DNA of 64,000 nt from Kineosphaera limosa NBRC 100340 (lineage in GTDB: Bacteria > Actinomycetota > Actinomycetes > Actinomycetales > Dermatophilaceae): the NCBI RefSeq assembly GCF_000298215.1, contig NZ_BAHD01000024.1, forward strand, positions 23,775-87,774. Direction: 5' to 3'. The notes below the pieces were generated by a model. It was not told where the DNA came from. It was given only the letters and a program-made list of their open reading frames with translations, and did no database searches. The first letter of the stretch is position 1. Each line of letters opens with the position of its first letter. This document shows, piece by piece, positions 30,600-41,159 of this stretch. The translations under genes were made by a program, and so were the position numbers.

Positions 30600-32378
30600 A
30601 TGCCCAAGATGAGAGCCGTCGACGCCGCCGTGCTCATCATGGAGAAGGAGGGCGCGACCCAGGTCTTCGGACTGCCGGGCGCCGCCATCAACCCCCTCTA
30701 CTCCGCCATGCGGTCCCACGGCGGGATCAAGCACGTGCTGGCCCGCCACGTCGAGGCCGCCTCCCACATGGCCGAGGGGTACACCCGCGCGGCGCCGGGC
30801 AACATCGGTGTCTGCACGGGCACCTCCGGGCCCGCCGGCACCGACATGATCACCGGTCTCTACTCGGCCTCGGCCGACTCGATCCCGATTCTGTGCATCA
30901 CCGGGCAGGCGCCGATCGCCAAGCTCGACAAAGAGGACTTTCAGGCCGTCGACATCGCCGCCATCGCCGGTCCCGTCAGCAAGTGGGCCGTGACGGTCAA
31001 GGAGGGCGCGCAGGTGCCCGGTACGTTCCAGCGGGCCTTCTGGCTGATGCGCGAGGGCCGCCGCGGCCCGGTGCTCATCGACCTGCCGCTGGACGTGCAA
31101 CTCACCGAGATCGACTTCGACATCGACACCTACGAGCCGCTGCCCGTGGCCAAGCCCGCGATGACACCGGCGCAGGCCAACAAGGTGCTCGACCTGCTCA
31201 CCGCGAGCCAGCGCCCGGTGCTCGTCGCCGGCGGCGGGATCATCAACGCCGACGCGGCCGACAAGCTCGTGGAGCTGGCCGAGCTGCTGCAGATCCCGGT
31301 CATCCCCACCCTCATGGGCTGGGGGATCATCCCCGACAACCACCCGCTGCACGCCGGCATGGTGGGTCTGCAGACCTCCCACCGCTACGGCAACGCGACG
31401 ATGCTCGAGGCCGACTTCGTGCTCGGCATCGGCAACCGCTGGGCCAACCGGCACACCGGCGCGCTCGACGTGTACACCAAGGGCCGCACGTTCGTGCACG
31501 TCGACATCGAGCCGACGCAGATCGGGCGAGTGTTCGCCCCCGACTACGGCGTGGTCTCCGACGCGGGGTTGGCGCTGGACGCGTTGCTGGCCCAGGCGCG
31601 CGAGCGTGCGCAGCGCCAGGAGGTGCCCGACTACGGCGTGTGGGTCAAGGACGTCGCGCAGCGCAAGGCGACCCTGCAGCGCAAGACGCACTTCGACGAC
31701 ATCCCGATCAAGCCGCAGCGCGTGTACGAGGAGATGAACCGCGCGTTCGACGCCGACACCGTGTACGTCTCGACGATCGGGTTGAGCCAGATTGCCGGCG
31801 CGCAACTGCTGCACGTCTTCCGGCCGCGGCACTGGATTAACTGCGGCCAGGCCGGCCCGCTCGGCTGGACGATGCCGGCGGCGCTCGGGGTGGCCACCGC
31901 GCGGCCCGACGCCCAGGTCGTCGCCCTCTCCGGCGACTACGACTTCCAGTTCCTCATCGAGGAGCTCGCGGTCGGTGCGCAGTTCAACATCCCGTACGTG
32001 CACGTGCTGGTCAACAACTCCTACCTGGGGTTGATCCGGCAGTCGCAGCGCGGGTTCGAGATGGACTATCACGTGCAACTCGGCTTCGACAACATCAACT
32101 CCCCGGAGACGGCGGGCTACGGCGTCGACCACGTCAAGGTCGTCGAGGGGCTGGGGTGCCGGGCGATCCGCGTGACCGACCCGGCCGACCTCGGGGCCGC
32201 GCTGGAGGAGGCGAAGGTGCTGGCCGCGCAGCACCGGGTGCCGGTCGTCGTGGAGATCATCCTGGAGAAGGTCACGAACATCTCGATGGGCGGCGTCGGC
32301 ATCGACACCGTGATGGAGTTCGAGGCGCTCGCCGAGTCCGGTCTCGACGCGCCGACCGCCATCTCCGTCATGGAGTGA
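30600..32378 (+). CDS. gcl: Glyoxylate carboligase
   Basis: A 592-residue ThDP/FAD enzyme condensing two glyoxylates to tartronate semialdehyde and CO2. The N-terminal domain carries [17 protein letters not shown], in which the usual catalytic Glu of ThDP enzymes is replaced by Val, as known for Gcl. [20 protein letters not shown] and [19 protein letters not shown] follow. The C-terminal ThDP motif is [15 protein letters not shown]…[10 protein letters not shown]. It is the last gene of hyi-glxR-gcl; a strong hairpin follows 39 bp after the stop. Confidence 0.96.
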   Translation: MPKMRAVDAAVLIMEKEGATQVFGLPGAAINPLYSAMRSHGGIKHVLARHVEAASHMAEGYTRAAPGNIGVCTGTSGPAGTDMITGLYSASADSIPILCITGQAPIAKLDKEDFQAVDIAAIAGPVSKWAVTVKEGAQVPGTFQRAFWLMREGRRGPVLIDLPLDVQLTEIDFDIDTYEPLPVAKPAMTPAQANKVLDLLTASQRPVLVAGGGIINADAADKLVELAELLQIPVIPTLMGWGIIPDNHPLHAGMVGLQTSHRYGNATMLEADFVLGIGNRWANRHTGALDVYTKGRTFVHVDIEPTQIGRVFAPDYGVVSDAGLALDALLAQARERAQRQEVPDYGVWVKDVAQRKATLQRKTHFDDIPIKPQRVYEEMNRAFDADTVYVSTIGLSQIAGAQLLHVFRPRHWINCGQAGPLGWTMPAALGVATARPDAQVVALSGDYDFQFLIEELAVGAQFNIPYVHVLVNNSYLGLIRQSQRGFEMDYHVQLGFDNINSPETAGYGVDHVKVVEGLGCRAIRVTDPADLGAALEEAKVLAAQHRVPVVVEIILEKVTNISMGGVGIDTVMEFEALAESGLDAPTAISVME

Positions 32379-32394
32379 CGCGCCCTCGGCTCCT

Positions 32395-32409
32395 CGATAT
32401 ATCTGCGCC
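32395..32409. promoter_or_regulatory. GATATATC motif, ureide-locus copy 2
   Basis: CGATATATCTGCGCC between gcl and allB, a 14-of-15 match to 19074-19088 before the uraD operon. It is upstream of the terminator hairpin and about 115 bp before the allantoinase start. Confidence 0.4.
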
Positions 32410-32416
32410 CGTCGGG

Positions 32417-32444
32417 GGCGGTGCGGGTCTCTTGCCGCACCGCC
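32417..32444 (+). terminator. Terminator of the hyi-glxR-gcl operon
   Basis: GGCGGTGCGG (32417-32426) pairs perfectly with CCGCACCGCC (32435-32444) around an 8-nt loop. It separates gcl from allB, so allB probably has its own promoter (CTAGCGTTTC at 32460-32469 resembles the hyi -10). Confidence 0.7.
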
Positions 32445-32521
32445 ACCCGAAGGGCGCAGCTAGCGTTTCTTCACGCAAACCAGCGACACGACCCGACGAG
32501 ACCGATCGGAGGGATCCTGGG

Positions 32522-33973
32522 ATGACGCAGGACCCACGCCTTTCCCCCCTCAACTCCCCCGGCCGCGTCCGGGAGCAGATCGCGGAGTACGTGGCGCAGC
32601 ACGGGCGCCCGGAGCCGGCTGCCGATTCGCCCGCGCGGGCCGATGACGGGCTCGACCTGGTGGTGCGGGGTGCGCAGGTCTTGACGCCGGCGGGTGTCGG
32701 CGCGTTCGAGGTCGGGGTGCGCGACGGCCGGATCGTCGCGGTGGAGCCGCTGGGCGCGGGGCTGGTCGGTGACACCGTCCGCGAGCTGGCCGACGACGAG
32801 GTGTTGCTGCCCGGGCTGGTCGACGCGCACGTGCACGTCAACGAGCCGGGCCGCACGCAGTGGGAGGGTTTCGCGACGGCGACCCGGGCGGCCGCGGCCG
32901 GCGGGGTGACGACGATCCTCGACATGCCGCTGAACTCCATCCCCTCGACGGTCAACGCGCAGGCGCTGGAGTTCAAGCAGCTGGTCGCGGCGCCGCAGGC
33001 GTTCGTGGATGTCGGCTTCTGGGGCGGCGCCGTGCCGGGCAACCGCACAGATTTGCGTGAACTGCACGAGGCTGGGGTGTTCGGGTTCAAGTGCTTCCTG
33101 CTGCACTCGGGCGTCGATGAGTTTCCGCCGCTGGACGCCGACGAGCTGGAGGACTACCTGACCGGGCTCGCCGAGGTCGGCGGCATGATGATCGTGCACG
33201 CCGAAGATAACCTGTCCATCGACCGAGCCCCGCAGGCCGGGGGCGCGGCGTACTCGCGGTTCTTGGCCTCGCGGCCCCGGGGTGCGGAGAACCTGGCGAT
33301 CGCGACGGTCATCGAGCGGGCCCGCTGGACCGGCGCGAAGGTGCACATTCTGCACCTGAGCAGCTCGGACGCCTTGCCGATGATCCGATCGGCGAAGGCC
33401 GACGGCATCGATCTGTCGGTCGAGACGTGCCCGCACTACCTGACTCTGGCCGCCGAGGGCATCCCCGACGGGGCGACCGCGTACAAGTGCTGCCCCCCGA
33501 TCCGCGAGGGCCACAACAGCGACGCGCTGTGGGAGGGGCTGCTCGACGGCACGATCGACTACATCGCCTCCGACCACTCCCCCTCCACGCTGGACCTCAA
33601 GGAGTTGGAGTCCGGCGACTTCGGCGCCGCGTGGGGCGGCATCGCGTCGGTGCAGCTGACCCTGCCGGTCATCTGGACCGCCGCCCGCGAGCGCGGCATC
33701 GACCTCGCGCGGGTGGCCCACTGGATGGCGGCCGCCCCCGCGCAGCGCGTCGGCCTGAGTGACAAGGGCAGCATCGAGGTGGGCCGCGATGGCGACCTGG
33801 CCGTGTTCGCGCCGGAGGAGTCGTTCACCGTCAAGGTCGCCGAGCTGCACCACCGAAACCCCCTGTCGCCCTACGACGGCAAGCAGCTGTTCGGCCGGGT
33901 CCGCAGCACCTACCTGCGCGGCACCGAAGTCGACTTCGAGACCCCCGCCGGCCGGCTGCTGCGCCGCGCCTGA
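32522..33973 (+). CDS. allB: Allantoinase
   Basis: A 483-residue cyclic amidohydrolase opening the allantoin ring to allantoate. Binuclear-metal ligands are visible: DAHVHVNEPGR (about residues 102-112), the carboxylated-Lys segment GFKCFLLHSGV, MIVHAEDN, HILHLSSSDALP and a late ASDHSPS with the Asp. The N-terminal ~40 residues are a non-conserved extension before the amidohydrolase fold. ATG 32522 has GGAGGG upstream; an in-frame longer reading lies in the terminator region. It links the urate operon to the glyoxylate genes. Confidence 0.95.
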   Translation: MTQDPRLSPLNSPGRVREQIAEYVAQHGRPEPAADSPARADDGLDLVVRGAQVLTPAGVGAFEVGVRDGRIVAVEPLGAGLVGDTVRELADDEVLLPGLVDAHVHVNEPGRTQWEGFATATRAAAAGGVTTILDMPLNSIPSTVNAQALEFKQLVAAPQAFVDVGFWGGAVPGNRTDLRELHEAGVFGFKCFLLHSGVDEFPPLDADELEDYLTGLAEVGGMMIVHAEDNLSIDRAPQAGGAAYSRFLASRPRGAENLAIATVIERARWTGAKVHILHLSSSDALPMIRSAKADGIDLSVETCPHYLTLAAEGIPDGATAYKCCPPIREGHNSDALWEGLLDGTIDYIASDHSPSTLDLKELESGDFGAAWGGIASVQLTLPVIWTAARERGIDLARVAHWMAAAPAQRVGLSDKGSIEVGRDGDLAVFAPEESFTVKVAELHHRNPLSPYDGKQLFGRVRSTYLRGTEVDFETPAGRLLRRA

Positions 33974-34064
33974 CCACCGGCGAACCCCATTTCGCCGTGA
34001 CCTAGGCGAAGGCACCGCCGTTGGCCCCACTATGGGAGCAGTTCCCCACAGGAAGGGCGGGCTC

Positions 34065-34454
34065 ATGAACGACACCCCGAACGGCAAACGGCGGCTTTCG
34101 TCGCTGGTAGCGGGGGCATTGGCCGCGGCGGGCGGGGCGCTGGCCTGGGCCGCGTGGCTGAGCTGGCCGACCGCCGGCACGGACTACCACCCGGCGCAGG
34201 TTCTCGCCTGCGCGGGGACCTGCGCCGCCGTTGCCGTCGGGCTCGCCCTGCGCTCCACCCACGGGGCGCTGCTCACCGTTCCGCTGGGCGGCACCATCGG
34301 GGTGGCCGTGCCGTGGGCCTGGCGAGCCGCCACCTCCGACGAGACGGGCCTGTGGCTCGTCGGCCTGCTCTTCCTGGTCGTCGGTGTTGGCCTGGGCCTG
34401 GCGCTGGTTGTCGGCATCACGGTCGGCATCGCCGACCGCCGGCGCGGGCGCTAG
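34065..34454 (+). CDS. Small polytopic membrane protein, function unknown
   Basis: A 129-residue protein with a short basic N-tail (NDTPNGKRR) and four hydrophobic segments (about residues 11-32, 43-61, 66-86 and 94-122), ending in a basic tail DRRRGR. I do not recognise the family. ATG 34065 is chosen over 34032 because GGAAGGG lies about 8 nt before it. Confidence 0.6.
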   Translation: MNDTPNGKRRLSSLVAGALAAAGGALAWAAWLSWPTAGTDYHPAQVLACAGTCAAVAVGLALRSTHGALLTVPLGGTIGVAVPWAWRAATSDETGLWLVGLLFLVVGVGLGLALVVGITVGIADRRRGR

Positions 34455-34672
34455 CCCCTCTGCCCTGGGCCCGAGCGAGAGGTCTGCGCCGACGTAGCGA
34501 CTTCTTGACGTACTGGGGCGACTTCCGGCGCAGGGCGCAAGTCCCTGACCTGCGGTTATGAAAATCGGCCACATCGCGAGTACGTCGAGAATCCGCTACG
34601 TCCCCGGCGCCCCGGGGCTGCGCCCCACGGGCTCGCTGATCCGCAGGGCGGCGGTTGGGTAACGTCGCGGGC

Positions 34673-35365
34673 GTGTCGACATCTGCCAAGCCGCTGCGCG
34701 AGCTCGTCCATCCGACATGGGCGGACGCGTTGGAGCCGGTGGCCGACGAGGTGACCAGGCTGGGGGCGTTTCTGCGGGAGGAGCTCGCGGCCGGGCGCGG
34801 GTACCTGCCGGGTGGTCAGCACGTGCTGCGGGCGTTCGAGCGGCCGCTGCCCGACGTGCGGGTGCTCATCGTCGGGCAGGACCCGTATCCGACGCCGGGG
34901 CACGCGGTCGGGCTGTCGTTCTCCGTGGCGCCCGACGTACGGCCCATCCCCCGCAGCCTGGTGAACATCTACCAGGAGCTGATGAACGACCTCGACGTCG
35001 CTGCACCGAGCAACGGGGATCTGTCGCCGTGGGCCGATCAGGGGGTCATGCTGCTCAACCGGGTGCTCACCGTGCGGCCCGGCGCTCCGGCCAGTCACCG
35101 CAAGAAAGGGTGGGAGGCCGTGACCCAGCGCGCCATCGAGGCGCTCGCGCAGGCCGGCACCGACGGGCAGCCGCTCGTCGCGATCCTGTGGGGTCGCGAT
35201 GCCCGCGACCTGGCTCCGCTGCTCGCGGACGTGCCGCGGATCGAGAGCGCGCATCCCTCGCCGCTGTCGGCGCGCTCCGGCTTCTTCGGGTCGCGGCCCT
35301 TCAGCCGCGCCAACGAGTTGCTCGCCCGTCAGGGCGCCAACCCCGTCGACTGGAGGCTGCCGTGA
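34673..35365 (+). CDS. ung: Uracil-DNA glycosylase, family 1
   Basis: A 230-residue base-excision-repair enzyme removing uracil from DNA. Motif A reads [18 protein letters not shown] (about residues 67-84), the form with Pro in place of the usual His that is also seen in mycobacterial Ung. LLNRVLTVR and the DNA-intercalation loop [18 protein letters not shown] (His catalytic) are intact. GTG 34673 is preferred: TAACGT lies exactly 7 nt upstream, suggesting a leaderless message, and the alternative TTG at 34655 lies before that box. It overlaps the SGNH gene by GTGA. Confidence 0.94.
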   Translation: MSTSAKPLRELVHPTWADALEPVADEVTRLGAFLREELAAGRGYLPGGQHVLRAFERPLPDVRVLIVGQDPYPTPGHAVGLSFSVAPDVRPIPRSLVNIYQELMNDLDVAAPSNGDLSPWADQGVMLLNRVLTVRPGAPASHRKKGWEAVTQRAIEALAQAGTDGQPLVAILWGRDARDLAPLLADVPRIESAHPSPLSARSGFFGSRPFSRANELLARQGANPVDWRLP

Positions 35366-36165
35366 TCACCACCCGCGACTGGGGCAGTTACGTCGCCATC
35401 GGCGACTCCTTCTCCGAAGGCATGTCCGATCCCGACCCTGCGCGGCCGGGCACCTACATCGGGTGGGCCGACCGGCTGGCGGGCGCGCTGGCGGTCGACG
35501 CCGCCGAACACGGCCGGGAGTTCAGCTACGCGAACCTGGCCATCCGGGGCCGCAAGCTCGCCGATATCACCGACCGCCAGCTCCCGCTGGCGCTCGAGCT
35601 ACGGCCCGACCTGGTGAGCATCGTGGGCGGCGGCAACGACATCCTGCGCCCGCGGGCCGACATCGAGGCGCTCGCCGCCCGGCTGGAGCAGGCCGTCGCG
35701 GCCATCCGCGCGACCGGCGCCGACGTGCTGCTGGCGACTCCGACCGATCCGCGCGAGGCACCGCTGCTCAAGCACATCCGCGGCCGCAATGCGATCTTCA
35801 CCGCGCACATCTGGGCCATCGCGCGCCGCCACCGCTGCGGGGTCGTCGACCTGTGGGGCAACGACGCGCTGCGCGACTGGCGCATGTGGGGCCCGGACCG
35901 CATCCACCTGTCGACGGCCGGTCACGAGCGGGTCGCCGCGTCCGCGCTGGCCGCTCTAGGGCACGGCGAACCCGACGGCGCCTGGGGCGTGCCGATGCCG
36001 GGCAAACCCTCCCCCAACCGCTCCGAGCAGCGCCGATCCGACCGCGAGTGGGCCCGCGCCTACCTCGGCCCCTGGGTGCGGCGTCGCCTCACCGGCCGGT
36101 CGAGCGGCGACGGCCGAGACGCCAAACGCCCCACGCTCGCTCCGATCGGCACCTTGCAGCCCTGA
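35362..36165 (+). CDS. SGNH/GDSL-family hydrolase
   Basis: A 267-residue esterase/lipase-fold protein without a signal peptide. Block I is [10 protein letters not shown] (about residues 10-19, nucleophile Ser), block III is GGGNDIL (about 92-98), and block V is [12 protein letters not shown] (about 184-195, Asp-x-x-His). A basic, Pro-rich C-terminal tail of ~55 residues follows the fold. GTG 35362 overlaps the ung stop (GTGA), so the two are co-transcribed. The substrate is unknown. Confidence 0.85.
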   Translation: MITTRDWGSYVAIGDSFSEGMSDPDPARPGTYIGWADRLAGALAVDAAEHGREFSYANLAIRGRKLADITDRQLPLALELRPDLVSIVGGGNDILRPRADIEALAARLEQAVAAIRATGADVLLATPTDPREAPLLKHIRGRNAIFTAHIWAIARRHRCGVVDLWGNDALRDWRMWGPDRIHLSTAGHERVAASALAALGHGEPDGAWGVPMPGKPSPNRSEQRRSDREWARAYLGPWVRRRLTGRSSGDGRDAKRPTLAPIGTLQP

Positions 36166-36249
36166 CGCCCGGCGTCGCGGACAACAGCGCCCAGCGCGGC
36201 ATTCGAGCGGATGCGCGCCGGACCGCCCGGGCTCCCTAACCTCGTAGGT

Positions 36250-37662
36250 GTGAACGCGAACCTGGATCACCCCAAGCGGCAATGGCTGCTGGAGGAGTTG
36301 CACGCCCGCACCGCCCCGCGCGTGCAGGCGCCCGTGCGCGTCATTCACCTCGCGCTGAAGCAGCCCGCCAACGCCGCCGGTCGCGACCGAAACGCCGACC
36401 TGCGTCAATTGATCGCCCTTCAGGGTTCGCCGGACCGAAATCCCGCCCCCGTGGCCGCGGTGTCGACCGAGGACTCCACCCCGTTGCAGGCGACCCCCGA
36501 CCCGGAGTTGAGCTCGGACCCCGGCCCCACGTCGGGCCTCTCAGCCATCCCGGCGGCACAACGGCGGCAGGCCGTGTTCGACCGAGGCGGCTACACGATC
36601 ACTTGGCACAACCACACCGAGTACGCCGGCTACACGGCCGTCCAGACGCAGGCGGAGAGCCCACCGTTCACGGCCGACCCCGATGACGTCTTTCCACCGG
36701 AGTGGGAGAGCGCCGATGCCGCGGACCGGATCGCCGCCGTGGTCGTCGAGGTACGCGCGATGCCGGCCGACCGCGAAGCCTGCATCGCCGGGCTCCCGCA
36801 ACTGCTCGACTCGCGCAGCATCTGCGTGATGCCGGTGCTCGACGGAGAGGGCATCCTCGCCGGTGACTTCCGCGAGGACACGCACGGCTTCACCCGGTTC
36901 ATCCTCTATGTCACCCCCACCGAGAGCCCCGGCCGCGTCGGGCGCACCATCCAGCACGTTCTCGACCTGGAGACCTATCGCTCGCTGGCCATGATCGGCC
37001 TGATTCGCAGCCAGGAGCTCAGCGCGCGGCTCAATCGCCTCGACCCGCGGCTCTTGGAGTTGGTCGATGACCTGGACAACAGCAACCGCCCGGCGGAGGA
37101 GGTGTTGCACGAATTGCTCACCGTGACCGCCGAGCTCGAGTCCCTGGCGACGGCGTCGGACTTCCGTTTCGGGGCGACGGCCGCCTACAACGCCATCGTG
37201 GAGGACCGGCTGGCCGCCCTGGGTGACGACCGCTTTCACGCGCGCCTGGACTTTCGGGAGTTCCTGTCGCGCCGGTACCGACCCGCGATCCGCACGGTGG
37301 CCTCGACCGAGCGGCGGCTCGGGCGGCTGCTCGAACGCTCCGGCCGCGCCGCCGAGCTGCTGCGCACGAAGGTCGACGTCAGCCGCCGCGCCCAGAACCA
37401 GGCGCTGCTGACCGGCATGGACGCCCGCGCCGAGACCCAGCTGCGGCTGCAGCACACCGTCGAGGGCCTGTCCGTCGTCGCCATCAGCTACTACGCGCTC
37501 GGCCTGCTGGGCTACCTGTTCGCTCCGCTGACCGAGGCGCTGGGCATCGAGAAGATCTGGCTCATGGCTGCCGCGACCCCGCTGGTCGTGCTCATCGCCT
37601 GGCTGGGGATGCGGTGGATTCGGATCCGTATTCACCGGTCCGTCGGGCGTCGGCACGAGTGA
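36250..37662 (+). CDS. DUF3422 membrane-anchored protein
   Basis: A 470-residue protein. The N-terminus matches DUF3422 (NLDHPKRQWLLEELHARTAP), with a Pro/Thr/Ser-rich insert (about residues 60-98). A central WHNHTEYAGYT and a long helical region precede two C-terminal transmembrane helices (about 415-435 and 440-460). DUF3422 proteins are of unknown function. GTG 36250 is preceded at exactly 7 nt by TAACCT and no Shine-Dalgarno, which suggests a leaderless transcript. Confidence 0.8.
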   Translation: MNANLDHPKRQWLLEELHARTAPRVQAPVRVIHLALKQPANAAGRDRNADLRQLIALQGSPDRNPAPVAAVSTEDSTPLQATPDPELSSDPGPTSGLSAIPAAQRRQAVFDRGGYTITWHNHTEYAGYTAVQTQAESPPFTADPDDVFPPEWESADAADRIAAVVVEVRAMPADREACIAGLPQLLDSRSICVMPVLDGEGILAGDFREDTHGFTRFILYVTPTESPGRVGRTIQHVLDLETYRSLAMIGLIRSQELSARLNRLDPRLLELVDDLDNSNRPAEEVLHELLTVTAELESLATASDFRFGATAAYNAIVEDRLAALGDDRFHARLDFREFLSRRYRPAIRTVASTERRLGRLLERSGRAAELLRTKVDVSRRAQNQALLTGMDARAETQLRLQHTVEGLSVVAISYYALGLLGYLFAPLTEALGIEKIWLMAAATPLVVLIAWLGMRWIRIRIHRSVGRRHE

Positions 37663-37690
37663 CCGCCGGTCCTGTGGCGGCAAGCGAGGG

Positions 37691-38803
37691 TCAGGTGCGG
37701 GCCAGCTCCTCGCGGAGGGCGGCGGCGAAGGCGTGGATGTCCTCGAGCGTGGTGTCGAAGGAGCACATCCAGCGCACCTCGCCGGTCGCCTCGTCCCAGA
37801 TGTGGAACGGGTAGCGGGCCTGCAGGCGCGGCGTGACGTCCGGCGGGATGATCGCGAACACCGCATTGGCCTGCGGCTCGCGGGTCAGCTGCACGCCGTC
37901 GATCGTCCGGACCGCGTCGGCCAGCGCCGCCGCCATGAGGTTGGCGTGCGCTGCGTTCGTGCGCCACAAGTCGTCGTCGAACAACGCCAACAGCTGCGCC
38001 GACGTGAACCGCATCTTGCTCGCCAACTGTCCATCCAGCTTGCGCACGAACAGCGGCCGGCTCACCGCCTCCGGATTCAGCACCAGTACCATCTCCGCGC
38101 CCAGGCAGCCGTTCTTCGTGCCGCCGAACGACACCACGTCGACCCCGACATCCGTCGTGATCGCCCGCAACGGCACCCCGAGCGCCACCGCCGCATTCGC
38201 CAAGCGCGCACCATCCAGGTGCACCCGCAGGCCCTTGTCATGCGCATGCGACACAAGAGCGGCCAGCTCGTCGACCGTGTACACCGAGCCCAACTCCGTG
38301 CTCTGTGTCACCGACAGCACGCTCGCCTGCGCATGGTGCTCATCGCCGTAACCCCAGGCCACGGTGTCCACGAGCTCCGGCGTCAGCTTGCCGTCCGGCG
38401 TGTCCACCGGCAGGAGCTTGATGCCCGCCAGCTTCTCCGGCGCCCCGCACTCGTCGATGTTGATGTGCGCACTGCGCGCACACACCACCGCATCCCACCG
38501 TTGTACCAACAGGTCGAGACAAACGACGTTCGCGCCGGTGCCATTGAACACGGGGTACGCCTGCGCCCGCTCACCGAAATGGAAGCGCACCGCCTCCTGC
38601 AACGCCGTCGTGTAGGCGTCGGCACCGTACGCCGTCTGATGCCCGCCGTTGGCGACGATCAGCGCCTCCAGCACCTGCGGGTGCACCCCCGCCGCGTTGT
38701 CGCTGAGAAACCCGCGAAAGTCCGGATCGTGCCTGCGCACCATCCACGTCGGGCTCGCGGCGTGCGGCACCCCGGTCGAGCGAATCTGGGTCAGGTCGGA
38801 CAC
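37691..38803 (-). CDS. Low-specificity L-threonine aldolase family (PLP, fold type I)
   Basis: A 370-residue beta-eliminating-lyase-family enzyme cleaving threonine or allo-threonine to glycine and acetaldehyde, or acting on related beta-hydroxy amino acids. Visible are RGFLSDNAAGVHPQVLEAL, YPVFNGTGANVVCL (phosphate-binding region), a HLDGARLANAAVALG Asp motif, and the PLP-Lys motif SFGGTKNGCLGAE (about residues 220-232). It follows the DUF6421 gene by 54 bp on the same strand, so it is probably co-transcribed. Confidence 0.88.
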   Translation of the reverse strand: MSDLTQIRSTGVPHAASPTWMVRRHDPDFRGFLSDNAAGVHPQVLEALIVANGGHQTAYGADAYTTALQEAVRFHFGERAQAYPVFNGTGANVVCLDLLVQRWDAVVCARSAHINIDECGAPEKLAGIKLLPVDTPDGKLTPELVDTVAWGYGDEHHAQASVLSVTQSTELGSVYTVDELAALVSHAHDKGLRVHLDGARLANAAVALGVPLRAITTDVGVDVVSFGGTKNGCLGAEMVLVLNPEAVSRPLFVRKLDGQLASKMRFTSAQLLALFDDDLWRTNAAHANLMAAALADAVRTIDGVQLTREPQANAVFAIIPPDVTPRLQARYPFHIWDEATGEVRWMCSFDTTLEDIHAFAAALREELART

Positions 38804-38857
38804 AGGAGAACTCCGTTTCTCATCGACGAGTGGGGACGGCTCACACCGGCACGGCCA

Positions 38858-40996
38858 TCACACTGGCACGGCAGCGAGCGCCTCCGCCCGCGGCGCCCCG
38901 GTGATCCCGCGCGTCCCGGCGATGACCGGGGCAAGCTTGGTGCGCAGCGCCTCGAAGAACACGTTGAGCGGAAACTCGTCCGGCTGCACCAGGTCGACCA
39001 GGCCCTTCGGCGGGCCCTCCAGCGGCAGCGCATCCGGACCCTTGGCCCACACCGACCGCGGATGCGGCGCGACATAGCTGGTGACGAACTCGTACGCCGC
39101 GATCCAGTGGCCCACCTTCGAGCGGTCGATGCCGTCGCGGTACAGCGTCTCCACCTCGTCGCACAACGCCACCACGACCTCCGGCACCCGCCGCCAGTCG
39201 AACGTCAGCCGGTTGTCGGTCCACCGCAGCGCGTCGTGCTTGTGCAGGTACGCGAACAGCAACTGCCCGCCGAGCCCGTCGTAGTTGCGCACCCGGTCGC
39301 CAGTGATCGTGAAGCGGAAGATGCGGTCGAACACGATGCCCTGCTGCACCCCGCGCGCGAACGGCTGCCCGCGCGTCTCCAGCACCACGGCCTGCCGGAA
39401 CGTGTTGAGGTCGCAGCGCAGCTCCTCGAGGGCGTACATCCAGAACGGCATCCGCTGCTTGATCATGAACGGGTCGAACGGCAGGTCACCGTGGCTGTGC
39501 GTGCGGTCGTGGATGAGGTCCCACATCGCGAAGACCGACTGCGCCAACTGCTGGCTACCCACCAGCCGCTCGGCGTCCGGCGGCAGATCCAGCTTCAGCA
39601 GCCGCGCGGCCGCGTCGGTGACGGCCCGGAAGCGCGCCGCCTCCCGATCGGAGAAGATCGCGCCCCACGTGAACTGCGGCACCTCTCGCACGGCGACGGT
39701 CTCGGGGAAGAGCACCGCCGAGTTGGTGTCGTAGCCGGAGGTGAAGTCGATGAAGTTGATCGACAGGAACGCCGGATTGTCGAAGTCCGCTTCGACGTCG
39801 GCCAGCCAGTCGGGCCACAGCACCGAACAGAGCACCGCCTCGACGTTGCGATTCGGGTTGCCGTTCTGGGTGTACATCGGGAAGACGACGAGGTGCACCA
39901 GCCCGTCGCGGCGGTGCCGCTCGGGGCGGAACGCGACGAGGCTGTCGAGAAAGTCCGGCACCCCGAAGCCGGCGTCGACCCAGCGCCGGAAGTCGACCTG
40001 CACCGCCGCCAGATACTCGGCGTCGTGCGCGAACTCCGGTGCCAGCGCGGCGATCCCGGCGACGATCCGCTCGACGAGGGCGCGGGCGGCGTCGTGCTGG
40101 GCGGCGTCGGGGATCGAGCCGTCCTTGACCTGCAGCGGCCGCAGCTCCTCGACGGCAGCCTTGAGGTCGAGCCACCGCGGGTCGGCGGCGAAGTCGGCGC
40201 CCGGCACCGGCGCTTCCTGCCCGCCGCCGGCGCCGGCGGCCCAGGTCACGGCGTTGACCCAGAGGGCGCGGTGGTCCAGCTCGTCGATCGAGTCGTCGCC
40301 GAAGAGGTCGGAGTCGGTGAACACGACGACCCGCCCGGAGTCGACGTTCGCGGCCACGGCGAGCGGCGCGGCGGGCGGGTAGGCGGCCGGGCTGGTGCGA
40401 CCGAGCACCCGCACGTCGGCGGCGCCATCGACCTCCAGTGCCCCGGCGCGGTAGAAGCATGCCTGTGCGACCCCGGCGAGCAGACCCTGCCCGGGCTCGG
40501 CGTCGGCGGAGAAGTCGGCGAGCACCCACGCGGAGACGCGGTTGTGCCGGCTCGTGCCGTCGTGGCAGGTCAGCGAGGCGACACGCAGCCCGAAGCGTTC
40601 CAGCAGCTCGTTGAGGTTCGTGCCGTACTTGTCCTGATCGCACTCGGCGAGCACGACGAGCCCACCGCCGCCGCGCACGAACGCCTCCACGGCATCCAGC
40701 TCGGCGGGCCCGAACACCGGTGACCCGGAGCCGGAGGCCCGCTCGGCCTCCGCGGCCGCCGGGTGCGCAATGACCAGCACGTCCCCGTCGAAGGAGCCGG
40801 CGTCGAACTCGCCCGCCGTGTGGGCGACGACCTCGAATCCGCGCGTTCGCAGCGCCGCCGCGGCAGCACTGTAGGAGGCGTCCGCCGGCTGCGCGGGGTT
40901 GATGCGCGCGGCGACCTCCTCATCCAACGACCACGCGTTGCTGTGCGATTCGTCGAACAGCACGCGGGGGAAAATGCGGACCGGCTCGGTAAGCAC
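38858..40996 (-). CDS. DUF6421 family protein with N-terminal ThuA/DUF4350-like domain
   Basis: A 712-residue protein of unknown function. Residues ~1-235 look like a DUF4350/glutamine-amidotransferase-like domain (RILF-type start, FDGDVLVIAHPA, GGGLVVLAECDQDKYGTNLNELLERFG, VVFTDSDLFGDDSIDELDHRALWVNAV). The remainder is the conserved DUF6421 region (LVAFRPERHRRDGLVHLVVFPMYTQNGN, FMIKQRMPFWMYALEELRCD). GTG 40996 is preferred: AGGAGG lies 7 nt upstream, and the longer frame would cross the fdh promoter region. Probably co-transcribed with the aldolase gene. Confidence 0.75.
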   Translation of the reverse strand: MLTEPVRIFPRVLFDESHSNAWSLDEEVAARINPAQPADASYSAAAAALRTRGFEVVAHTAGEFDAGSFDGDVLVIAHPAAAEAERASGSGSPVFGPAELDAVEAFVRGGGGLVVLAECDQDKYGTNLNELLERFGLRVASLTCHDGTSRHNRVSAWVLADFSADAEPGQGLLAGVAQACFYRAGALEVDGAADVRVLGRTSPAAYPPAAPLAVAANVDSGRVVVFTDSDLFGDDSIDELDHRALWVNAVTWAAGAGGGQEAPVPGADFAADPRWLDLKAAVEELRPLQVKDGSIPDAAQHDAARALVERIVAGIAALAPEFAHDAEYLAAVQVDFRRWVDAGFGVPDFLDSLVAFRPERHRRDGLVHLVVFPMYTQNGNPNRNVEAVLCSVLWPDWLADVEADFDNPAFLSINFIDFTSGYDTNSAVLFPETVAVREVPQFTWGAIFSDREAARFRAVTDAAARLLKLDLPPDAERLVGSQQLAQSVFAMWDLIHDRTHSHGDLPFDPFMIKQRMPFWMYALEELRCDLNTFRQAVVLETRGQPFARGVQQGIVFDRIFRFTITGDRVRNYDGLGGQLLFAYLHKHDALRWTDNRLTFDWRRVPEVVVALCDEVETLYRDGIDRSKVGHWIAAYEFVTSYVAPHPRSVWAKGPDALPLEGPPKGLVDLVQPDEFPLNVFFEALRTKLAPVIAGTRGITGAPRAEALAAVPV

Positions 40997-41159
40997 GAAG
41001 GACCTCCTCAAGGGGTGTGAGTGGGGGTTACCCTCCACGCTAGCCGGGCCCACCAAATCCTGGGGCCAGCGCCACGAAAGCGCCCGTCTTCGGGGCGCGT
41101 GCCGCTTACCACCTGAGTTACGGTGAGCCCCAACGACGGTTCGATGAGCTGGAGGCGTC

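Noticed and set aside
34655..34672. TTG 34655 as the ung start
   Set aside because: It lies upstream of the TAACGT box that is 7 nt before GTG 34673, and family alignment does not need the extra six residues.
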